The notes below the pieces were generated by a model, which saw nothing but the letters and a program-made list of their open reading frames with translations, ran no database searches and was not told the origin of the DNA. Shown in pieces: positions 1 to 4,086 of a DNA stretch of 6,623 nt. This DNA comes from Natronomonas sp. GTDB taxonomy: Archaea > Halobacteriota > Halobacteria > Halobacteriales > Haloarculaceae. Within the stretch, counting starts at the first letter, position 1, and each line of letters opens with the position of its first letter. Location: the NCBI GenBank assembly GCA_007135435.1, contig SLIW01000038.1:1-6623 (forward strand), written 5' to 3'. The position numbers and the translations under genes were made by a program.

Positions 1-215
1 ACAGGGACGTCCCCGAACCGGGTCGGGAGACCCTCGACCACGTCGCGGTCTCCGTCGACGACGTCGACGCCGCGACCGAGCGGATGGTCGAGGAGACCGG
101 CTGTGAGGTCCACGACGGCCCGGTGACGATGGACGTCGCCGACGCCCGCGTCTCGTTCATCGAAGGCCCCGGTGGGTACGTCGTCGAGCTGGTCGAGGCG
201 CTGGACGACGCGTAA
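1..215 (+). CDS. VOC (glyoxalase/bleomycin-resistance/dioxygenase) superfamily protein, C-terminal part
   Basis: The gene enters from the left edge, so only its last 70 complete codons are visible, read in the frame that starts at base 3 and ending in TAA at 213-215. The visible part reads as one beta-alpha-beta-beta-beta module of the vicinal oxygen chelate fold. It opens with a strand LDHVAVSVDD, continues with a helix (AATERMVEE), and ends with the family-typical FIEGPGGYVVELVE strand. In VOC metalloenzymes the His of the first strand (DHVAV) and the Glu of the last (VELVE) are the usual metal ligands, and both are present. Members act as lyases, epimerases, dioxygenases or resistance proteins, and the substrate cannot be told from this half. 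The downstream acyl-CoA dehydrogenase starts 64 bp later from its own promoter. An epimerase or lyase role is only a guess. The fold assignment is fairly safe; the function is open. Confidence 0.8.
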   Translation, partial: RDVPEPGRETLDHVAVSVDDVDAATERMVEETGCEVHDGPVTMDVADARVSFIEGPGGYVVELVEALDDA

Positions 216-249
216 ACCGGCCACCGTCGGCAGCGCGACCGCACGTACC

Positions 250-254
250 TTTAT
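250..254 (+). promoter_or_regulatory. TATA-like box of the acyl-CoA dehydrogenase gene
   Basis: TTTAT lies about 28 nt before the ATG at 280, in an otherwise GC-rich spacer. This is the normal archaeal TATA-to-start-site distance, so transcription should begin at or within a few bases of the start codon, giving a leaderless mRNA. No Shine-Dalgarno-like sequence precedes the ATG, which agrees. Confidence 0.6.
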
Positions 255-279
255 CGCCCGCGTTCTCGCAGCCCCCACC

Positions 280-1311
280 ATGGCTGCACCACCCGCTCGC
301 GCGGCGATCGTCGGGGCCGGGACGATGGGATCGGGCCTCGCCGTCCAGTTCGCCCGGCACGGGACGTCCACGACCCTTATCGACCACCGGCAGTCGAACC
401 TCGATGCGGCCAGGGAGACGATCGCCGATGCGGTGGCGTTCCTCCGGAGCGAGGAGCTCCTGGACGCAGACGCCGCCGAGATACGCGATCGAATAGCGTT
501 CACTCTCGACACCGCCTCGGGCGTGGGCGACGCCGAACTCGTCCTAGAGACGGTCTCGGAGGACCGCGACGTCAAGCGGGAAGTGTTCGAGGCGATCGCG
601 GACGCCGCGCCGGCCGAGGCGGTCCTGGCCTCCAACACGTCGGGCATCCCGATCACCGAGCTGGGCGCGTTCGTCGACGAGCCGGAGCGGGTCGTCGGGT
701 GCCACTGGTGGAACCCGCCGTACCTGCTGCCGCTCGTCGAGGTCGTCAGCGGGACCGAGACGGCCCCGGAGGTCCGCGATCGGACGGTCGGGTTCGTCGA
801 GGGGGTGGATCGCACGCCGATCGTCGTCGAGCGCGACGTCCCCGGCTTCGTCTGGAACCGGATCCAGTTCGCGGTGCTCAGGGAGTGTGCGCACCTGGTC
901 GAAGAGGGCGTGGCCTCGCTGGAGGATGTCGAGCGCGCCGTCCGGGACGGCTACGCGATGCGGACGGCCGCCGTCGGTCCGTTCGAGACGGCGGACCTCT
1001 CCGGGGTGGACCTCTTCAGGGACGTCGCAGACGACCTCTACCCGCACCTCTCCACCGCGACCGAGGCGGGCCCCGTGTTCGAGGACCGGATCGACGCCGG
1101 GCGGACCGGCGTCGCGTCGGGGGCCGGCTTCCACGAGTACGAGGAGTCGCTCCCGGCGGCCATCCGTCGACGGGACGAACGTGTGGCGGCTATCCAGGGT
1201 GCTCGTGAGCAGACCAGGGGTCGGGAGGACGCGGGTAACGGTGATGGCGATGGCGATGACGGAGGCGATGGCGATGACGGTGGCGATGACCCAGGCGACG
1301 AAGACCGGTAG
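280..1311 (+). CDS. 3-hydroxyacyl-CoA dehydrogenase family protein (NAD-dependent)
   Basis: Probable soluble NAD-dependent dehydrogenase of the 3-hydroxyacyl-CoA dehydrogenase/lambda-crystallin family, 343 aa. The N-terminal Rossmann domain carries VGAGTMGSG (residues 11-19), and D35 at the end of the second strand favours NAD over NADP. The catalytic set aligns with the human HADH spacing: S121 (in ASNTSG), H142 in HWWNPP, E154 (12 residues after the His) and N193 in GFVWNR. The C-terminal helical domain runs to about residue 287 (GAGFHEY). Residues 311-343 form an acidic Gly/Asp tail outside the family fold, encoded by short repeats. The ATG at 280 was chosen because the TATA box at 250 gives a leaderless start there; the in-frame ATG at 172 would add 36 poor residues and overlap the VOC gene. 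HWWNPPY also resembles the gulonate/carnitine dehydrogenase branch, so the substrate (beta-oxidation 3-hydroxyacyl-CoA or another beta-hydroxy acid) is not settled. Confidence 0.88.
   Translation: MAAPPARAAIVGAGTMGSGLAVQFARHGTSTTLIDHRQSNLDAARETIADAVAFLRSEELLDADAAEIRDRIAFTLDTASGVGDAELVLETVSEDRDVKREVFEAIADAAPAEAVLASNTSGIPITELGAFVDEPERVVGCHWWNPPYLLPLVEVVSGTETAPEVRDRTVGFVEGVDRTPIVVERDVPGFVWNRIQFAVLRECAHLVEEGVASLEDVERAVRDGYAMRTAAVGPFETADLSGVDLFRDVADDLYPHLSTATEAGPVFEDRIDAGRTGVASGAGFHEYEESLPAAIRRRDERVAAIQGAREQTRGREDAGNGDGDGDDGGDGDDGGDDPGDEDR
1240..1290 (+). repeat. GGCGAT-type short tandem repeats encoding an acidic Gly/Asp tail
   Basis: Imperfect 6-mers of the form GGCGAT or GGCGATGAC follow one another here in the reading frame of the dehydrogenase and encode alternating Gly and Asp (about residues 321-337). 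The run lies after the last recognisable family motif. Repeats of this kind expand and contract by slippage, so tail length probably varies between strains. An acidic disordered tail is compatible with a halophile's cytoplasm. Confidence 0.75.
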
Positions 1312-1323
1312 AGGGGGACCCGT

Positions 1324-1370
1324 TACGTGGGTGGCGACCGTTCGGGACGGATTCCCGGAGCCACCACGTA
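1324..1370 (+). other. Bulged hairpin after the dehydrogenase stop codon
   Basis: Bases 1324-1335 pair with 1360-1370 as 11 base pairs with one bulged G (1330 or 1331). Inside, after a 5-nt bulge, 1341-1347 pair with 1353-1359 (one G-U) around a 5-nt loop. The structure begins 13 bases after the TAG. No T-tract follows, so it is not a classic terminator. It could be a 3'-end stabiliser or processing site of the dehydrogenase mRNA, or an operator upstream of the next promoter. I checked the pairs base by base but computed no folding energy. Confidence 0.5.
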
Positions 1371-1413
1371 CGGTGGAGATACGTTCGGCGCCGTGATAGC
1401 TCGTGTCCTGGTA

Positions 1414-1458
1414 GCTTTATGCTGGTCGGGGACTTGAATTATTATTGGTGATATATTC
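1414..1458 (+). promoter_or_regulatory. AT-rich promoter region before the leader ORF and methyltransferase
   Basis: This is the most AT-rich stretch of the window. It contains TTTAT at 1416-1420 and TTGAATTATTATT at 1434-1446. The first box would give a start site near 1443-1446 and a short 5' leader. The TTGAAT part of the second would give a nearly leaderless start at the ATG at 1459. I cannot choose between them by eye, but the transcript must serve both the leader ORF and the methyltransferase. Confidence 0.55.
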
Positions 1459-1533
1459 ATGGCAGTATCGAAGCGGACAGTGAACGGTGTCGACGTGGAA
1501 GCGCTCGGAGAGCAGGTCGATGGGGGTGAGTGA
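1459..1533 (+). CDS. 24-codon leader ORF upstream of the methyltransferase
   Basis: Short ORF of 24 codons plus TGA, starting directly after the AT-rich promoter. It begins MAVSKRTVNGVDVEALGEQV. Its stop at 1531-1533 lies one base before the methyltransferase ATG at 1535, and its last codons contain the ribosome binding site used by that gene, so the two are probably translationally coupled. From memory of the family, the NGVDVEAL stretch resembles the first residues of OsmC-like proteins. If so, this is the surviving 5' end of an osmC-type gene whose promoter now drives the methyltransferase. Otherwise it is a regulatory leader peptide or a chance ORF. It has no stalling-type residue run (no repeated Trp, Pro or other single amino acid) that would point to attenuation. 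Confidence 0.45.
   Translation: MAVSKRTVNGVDVEALGEQVDGGE
1522..1529 (+). promoter_or_regulatory. Shine-Dalgarno sequence of the methyltransferase
   Basis: GGGGGTGA matches the archaeal consensus GGAGGTGA at seven of eight bases and ends 5 nt before the ATG at 1535. It fixes that ATG as the start, over the in-frame GTG at 1487 and ATG at 1520. It lies inside the 24-codon leader ORF, so ribosomes translating the leader cover it. Confidence 0.75.
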
Positions 1534-1534
1534 G

Positions 1535-2305
1535 ATGGCACAATCACTCGACGTCGACAGGCTCGAACGGGAGGTGAAGGCGGTCTACGGGAGCGTGGCC
1601 CAGGCGCCGGACGGGGAGTTCCACTTCGAGATGGGACGACCGCTGGCCGAACGGCTGGGGTACTCGCCCGACGACCTCGACAGGATCCCCGCCGACGCGA
1701 TCGACTCCTTCGCCGGCGTCGGCTACCACTTCGACCTCGCCGACCTCCGGGAGGGCGACCACGTCCTCGACCTCGGTTCGGGCTCGGGGACGGACGTCTT
1801 CGTCGCGGCACTCCACGTCGGCGAGACCGGGAGCGTCACCGGCCTCGACATGACCGCCGAGCAGCTGGAGAAGTCCCGACGGCTCCGCGACGAGGCCGGA
1901 TTCGAGAACGTGACCTTCGAGGAAGGATACATCGAGGACCTCCCGTTCGAGGACGGGAGCTTCGACGTGGTGATCTCGAACGGCGTGATCAACCTCTCCG
2001 CGCAGAAGGACCGGGTCTTCGAGGAGATCGCCCGCGTCCTCGGCCCCGACGGCCGGCTGGCCCTCTCGGACATCGTCAGTGAGTCGCGGATGCCCGACAG
2101 CATCAAGTCCAACGCGGACCTCTGGGCCGCCTGCATCGGCGGCGCCGAGCAGGTCGACGACTACGAGTCGCTCATCGAGACGCCCGGCTTCGACGTCACC
2201 GAGCGCCGGGAGAACCACCACTACGAGTTCACCTCGGATCAGGCGGTGAACGCCTGTCAGTCGTACGGTGTGAAGAGCGTCTCGCTGGTGGCCAGGAAGC
2301 GGTGA
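1535..2305 (+). CDS. ArsM-like SAM-dependent methyltransferase lacking two arsenic-binding cysteines
   Basis: Cytosolic class I SAM-dependent methyltransferase, 256 aa. Motif I is VLDLGSGSGTD (residues 77-87), the ribose-binding acid is D105 in GLDMT, and the later core includes DLPFEDGSFDVVISNGVINL (135-154) and RVLGPDGRLALSDIV (167-181). The order and wording of these blocks follow arsenite methyltransferases (ArsM). However, of the three conserved cysteines that bind As(III), the first (GCGNP region) is replaced in FAGVGYHFD (59-67), the second (SNCVINL) is G150, and only C200 in ACIGGA remains. Arsenite methylation is therefore unlikely, and the acceptor is unknown. Similar Cys-poor relatives ending in GVKSVSL (244-250 here) are, as I recall, common in bacteria and haloarchaea. 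The start is set by the Shine-Dalgarno sequence at 1522. The gene appears coupled to the leader ORF. Confidence 0.87.
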   Translation: MAQSLDVDRLEREVKAVYGSVAQAPDGEFHFEMGRPLAERLGYSPDDLDRIPADAIDSFAGVGYHFDLADLREGDHVLDLGSGSGTDVFVAALHVGETGSVTGLDMTAEQLEKSRRLRDEAGFENVTFEEGYIEDLPFEDGSFDVVISNGVINLSAQKDRVFEEIARVLGPDGRLALSDIVSESRMPDSIKSNADLWAACIGGAEQVDDYESLIETPGFDVTERRENHHYEFTSDQAVNACQSYGVKSVSLVARKR

Positions 2306-2341
2306 GGGGAGCGGGAGCGAGGGGAGCGGGAGCGGGAAGGG
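2306..2341 (+). repeat. G-rich 15-bp tandem repeat with G-quadruplex potential
   Basis: Starting directly after the methyltransferase stop codon, GGGGAGCGGGAGCGA (2306-2320) is followed by the same 15-mer with only its last base changed (2321-2335), then by GAAGGG. The stretch has six runs of three or four G separated by 2-5 nt, which meets the usual pattern for an intramolecular G-quadruplex in the coding-strand DNA and the mRNA. Confidence 0.7.
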
Positions 2342-2344
2342 ACA

Positions 2345-2372
2345 CGGGAGAGCCCATCCCGGGGGCCGTTTT
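2345..2372 (+). terminator. Possible weak terminator between convergent genes
   Basis: CGGGA (2345-2349) can pair with TCCCG (2357-2361) across a 7-nt loop, and TTTT follows at 2369-2372. A second CGGGA/TCCCG pair lies at 2379-2383 and 2393-2397. The region separates the methyltransferase (+) from the DUF1059 gene (-), where termination of both is expected. The stems are short and the T-run is only four, so this is a weak call. I see no gene between 2306 and 2495. Confidence 0.25.
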
Positions 2373-2495
2373 CGTCACCGGGAGGTCTTTCGTCCCGCGG
2401 GGCTCGCCGGGGACTCGACTTGTTCAGGGAACTCACCCGGACTGATGGACTCGGCCCGTCCAGAGGGACTCGTCCGGCTCGGAGACGAGCGTGAG

Positions 2496-2678
2496 CTACG
2501 GCTCCCGAGAGTCGACGTCGACCAGGACGTTCTCGAGGTGCGCCCGGGACGCGTCGGTGTCGTGGACGCCCCTGGCGTGCTGTCGGGCGAACTCGATGAC
2601 CTCGTCCGCGTTCTCCGAGCGGACGAGGAATTCGCAGTGCTCGAACCCCGCGTTGATGCAGCTGATCTCTTTCGCCAT
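2496..2678 (-). CDS. DUF1059 family small protein (first copy)
   Basis: Small cytosolic protein of 60 aa that I recognise as DUF1059 (Pfam PF06348) from its pattern MAKEISC, then HCEFLVRSEN, then two spaced His. C7, C15, H34 and H39 are all shared with the second copy at 3847-4014. A C-x7-C-x18-H-x4-H set like this could bind a metal, but that is inference, as the family has no established function that I know of. The ATG is placed about 27 nt after a weak TATA-like CTAAG (on its strand), with two 20-bp repeats immediately upstream, and no Shine-Dalgarno is seen, so a leaderless start is likely. The gene lies 188 bp downstream of the FilR1-type regulator on the same strand and converges with the methyltransferase. 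The C-terminal 20 residues differ fully from the second copy. Confidence 0.85.
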   Translation of the reverse strand: MAKEISCINAGFEHCEFLVRSENADEVIEFARQHARGVHDTDASRAHLENVLVDVDSREP

Positions 2679-2707
2679 GACGTGCGTCTCGCGGTAGCAC
2701 GGCTTAG

Positions 2708-2747
2708 CCTTACCGACCAGCTGAGGTCCTTACCGACCAGTTGAGGT
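2708..2747 (-). repeat. Two tandem 20-bp repeats, candidate operator of the first DUF1059 gene
   Basis: CCTTACCGACCAGCTGAGGT (2708-2727) is followed at once by the same 20-mer with one change, CAGCTG to CAGTTG (2728-2747). The array begins 30 bp upstream of the DUF1059 start codon and abuts its weak TATA-like element (near 2703-2708, minus strand). A 20-bp period places two protein sites on one face of the helix, two turns apart. Position and phasing suggest an activator or repressor site, possibly for the neighbouring regulator. Confidence 0.55.
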
Positions 2748-2824
2748 CCGCAGCACGTGGTTCCGGCTGAACGATACGGTCTGCATGCTGCTGTTCCCCG
2801 TTTTTGCACGTTGCTATCGCCCTC

Positions 2825-2868
2825 GACCGGTCGTTCCGTACGCTGTAGACTCGCTGGACCGGTCGTTC
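2825..2868. repeat. Two copies of a 12-mer containing the palindrome GACCGGTC
   Basis: GACCGGTCGTTC occurs exactly at 2825-2836 and again at 2857-2868, 32 bp apart, close to three helical turns. The right copy overlaps the last codon region of the regulator gene (its stop complement is at 2867-2869). The remainder of 2679-2866 holds no gene I can support. These may be binding sites or a chance GC-rich repeat. Confidence 0.4.
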
Positions 2869-3691
2869 AGCACGCCGCCATCGCCTCACGCAGTCCCTTC
2901 TTCGTGAAGTCCTCCAGATGGATCGACTCCGACTGGTACCGGTCGTACACCGCCGTCGCCCACTCCCTGGCGCGGGGGTCGGCCGTGTCGATGAACGCCT
3001 CCAGGACCCCCTTCGTCCGATCGAAGAGCCCGACCCCGACGCGATCGTCGAAGACGACGAGCCCGACGGGCAACGGATCGGAGCCGCCGCGGATCCAGAG
3101 GGTCAGGTTCCCCGAGACGCAGACCTGGACGCACTTCTCCGGGTAGCGCTCCATGATGTCCTCCAGGATCCGGGGACCATCGACGAGCTCCGTCTGCATG
3201 CCCTCGAGGATGCGACCCTGGAACTCCTCCATGTAGGTCGGCGCGATCCGGCACGTGTTGATCCCGCGAAGCGTCTCGGTCCCCTGGACGAGTCCGACGA
3301 ACCGCGTCAGCGGCGCGAACGGGTCGCCACCGTCGACGGTCGTCACCGTCGCGTCCTCGAACGCCGTGACGTCGACCGGTGGGTTGACCCCGCGCACCGC
3401 ATCCACCATGGGGGCGAGGCGGAGGCGCGTCCCGACCTCCGCTTCGAACGTGGCCACCGTCCCGGCGACGTCGGTCCCCAGGTCGGTGAGTGCGAACCTC
3501 CCGTCGGTCTTCTCCACGAATCCGAGGTCCGCGAGGGTCCGCACGTACCGGTGGCTCGTCGCCCGCGAGACGTCCAGTCGGTCCTCCAGCTCCCGCCTCT
3601 CGAGGGCACCCTCCCGCAGTTCCGCGAACACGTGCCGGTGTCTGAGGACCTGGACGAGGTCGTCCGTCTCGGCCTCGAAGGAGCGCTTCAT
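2867..3691 (-). CDS. FilR1-type winged-helix transcriptional regulator
   Basis: Predicted DNA-binding regulator of 274 aa. Residues about 12-75 form a winged helix-turn-helix (LEDRLDVSRATSHRYVRTLADLGFVEK, with the recognition helix near 42-55 and the wing around DGRFALTD). Residues about 130-260 match the FilR1/DUF1724 domain: NTCRIAPTYMEEFQ, then NLTLWIRGG, DPLPVGLVVFDDRVGVG and the closing DTADPRAREWATAVYDRY. FilR1 is named for a methanogen regulator, and haloarchaea hold many paralogues whose ligands are unknown. The ATG at 3691 was chosen over the GTG at 3709 because a TATA box lies 25 nt before it. The gene is divergent from the second DUF1059 gene and upstream of the first, so local control of both is the simplest idea (inference). 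C147, C187, C191 and C274 are its only cysteines; C187 and C191 form a close CVQVC pair, so redox or metal sensing is conceivable but unproven. Confidence 0.85.
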   Translation of the reverse strand: MKRSFEAETDDLVQVLRHRHVFAELREGALERRELEDRLDVSRATSHRYVRTLADLGFVEKTDGRFALTDLGTDVAGTVATFEAEVGTRLRLAPMVDAVRGVNPPVDVTAFEDATVTTVDGGDPFAPLTRFVGLVQGTETLRGINTCRIAPTYMEEFQGRILEGMQTELVDGPRILEDIMERYPEKCVQVCVSGNLTLWIRGGSDPLPVGLVVFDDRVGVGLFDRTKGVLEAFIDTADPRAREWATAVYDRYQSESIHLEDFTKKGLREAMAAC

Positions 3692-3712
3692 GGCCCCTGG
3701 ACGGTCCACGCC

Positions 3713-3725
3713 GATATAGCGCTAT
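3713..3725 (-). promoter_or_regulatory. TATA box of the regulator overlapping a perfect palindrome
   Basis: On the minus strand CTATATC lies about 25 nt before the ATG at 3691, giving a leaderless transcript. It overlaps ATAGCGCTAT (3716-3725), a perfect 10-bp palindrome. A protein bound there would block TBP, so this is a plausible autoregulatory operator. Confidence 0.55.
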
Positions 3726-3763
3726 CCCACGGGTCGTCTCACGGTGTGCGACGTCTCAGCCGG

Positions 3764-3775
3764 CGAGAAATCTCG
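3764..3775. repeat. Short inverted repeat in the divergent promoter region
   Basis: CGAGA (3764-3768) and TCTCG (3771-3775) form an inverted repeat with a 2-bp centre, midway between the regulator's promoter and the TATA-like element of the second DUF1059 gene. It could be an operator, but a 5-bp arm in GC-rich DNA may also be chance. Confidence 0.3.
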
Positions 3776-3781
3776 GCGGAT

Positions 3782-3793
3782 GCGTATACACGC
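3782..3793 (+). promoter_or_regulatory. TATA-like element of the second DUF1059 gene
   Basis: GTATAC at 3784-3789 is the only AT-rich element before the DUF1059 gene at 3847. It lies inside the inverted repeat GCGT-ATAC-ACGC (3782-3793). Start of transcription would fall near 3810-3816, leaving a 5' leader of 30-40 nt. Confidence 0.4.
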
Positions 3794-3815
3794 CACGGCG
3801 GTCTACGGACGCTCG

Positions 3816-3833
3816 TCGCCAGTCACCTGGCGA
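3816..3833 (+). promoter_or_regulatory. Hairpin or palindromic operator in the 5' leader of the second DUF1059 gene
   Basis: TCGCCAG (3816-3822) and CTGGCGA (3827-3833) pair perfectly around the tetranucleotide TCAC. The stem ends 2 nt before GGAG (3836-3839), the probable Shine-Dalgarno sequence, 7 nt from the ATG at 3847. If transcription starts near 3812, the hairpin would stand at the 5' end of the mRNA. As DNA it is equally a good dyad operator just downstream of the start site. Confidence 0.5.
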
Positions 3834-3846
3834 ATGGAGACGACCA

Positions 3847-4014
3847 ATGGTAAAAGAAGTCAACTGCAAGGGAGCCGGCTACGAGGACTGCGAGTTCCTC
3901 GTCCGCTCGGAGAACGTCGACGAGCTGGTCCGGTTCGTCCAGCAACACGCCGAACAGACCCACGATCAATCGGTCTCGGGCACCGACGTCCGGAGCCTGA
4001 TGCACGACGCCTGA
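3847..4014 (+). CDS. DUF1059 family small protein (second copy)
   Basis: A 55-aa paralogue of the DUF1059 protein encoded at 2496-2678. Of the first 40 residues 24 are identical, including the run CEFLVRSEN and the potential ligands C7, C15, H34 and H39; the last 15 differ. The function is unknown; a small metal-binding or redox-linked cytosolic protein is the most I would infer from the ligand pattern. The start is supported by GGAG seven bases upstream and by alignment with the first copy from residue 1. It is divergent from the regulator (155 bp between start codons) and is followed after 60 bp by the flavoprotein gene on the same strand, with no clear promoter between. It is therefore probably the first gene of a DUF1059-flavoprotein-dehydrogenase transcription unit. 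At 55 residues it is easily missed by length cut-offs. Confidence 0.85.
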   Translation: MVKEVNCKGAGYEDCEFLVRSENVDELVRFVQQHAEQTHDQSVSGTDVRSLMHDA

Positions 4015-4052
4015 TCGGGCGCCATCACCCCACACACAATCAGATGAGTCAC

Positions 4053-4086
4053 CCACCATGAGTTCGGAACCACCATGAGTTCGGAA
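4053..4086 (+). repeat. Exact 17-bp tandem duplication carrying the flavoprotein start codon
   Basis: CCACCATGAGTTCGGAA stands at 4053-4069 and again at 4070-4086 with no mismatch. Each copy holds an ATG followed by the same MSSE codons. Because 17 is not a multiple of three, the upstream ATG (4058) reads only six codons, MSSEPP, to a TGA at 4076-4078, which overlaps the second ATG (4075) as ATGA. The second ATG opens the full flavoprotein. Confidence 0.85.

Noticed and set aside
172..279. Upstream ATG extending the acyl-CoA dehydrogenase by 36 residues
   Set aside because: It overlaps the VOC gene, adds a sequence unlike the Rossmann start, and ignores the TATA box placed for the ATG at 280.
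1487..1534. Earlier GTG (1487) or ATG (1520) start for the methyltransferase
   Set aside because: The strong Shine-Dalgarno sequence at 1522-1529 is correctly spaced only for the ATG at 1535.
1535..2305. Arsenite methyltransferase (arsM) as the name of this gene
   Set aside because: Two of three As(III)-binding cysteines are absent, and no arsenic-resistance genes are nearby.
2257..2700. 147-aa minus-strand open frame across the convergent intergenic region
   Set aside because: It overlaps the end of the methyltransferase and the DUF1059 gene in another frame, and its Arg/Pro-rich sequence has no recognisable domain.
2708..2747. CRISPR-like array
   Set aside because: There are only two units and they abut without spacers.
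2801..2805. TTTTT as a terminator
   Set aside because: It is on the plus strand, where no gene ends nearby, while the flanking genes run on the minus strand.
3692..3709. GTG start six codons upstream for the regulator
   Set aside because: The TATA box at 3713-3719 is too close to 3709 for transcription to include it; it fits a leaderless start at the ATG at 3691.
2918..3853. 311-aa open frame on the plus strand opposite the regulator
   Set aside because: Antisense shadow of a gene with a clear winged helix and FilR1 domain, its own TATA box and correct start.
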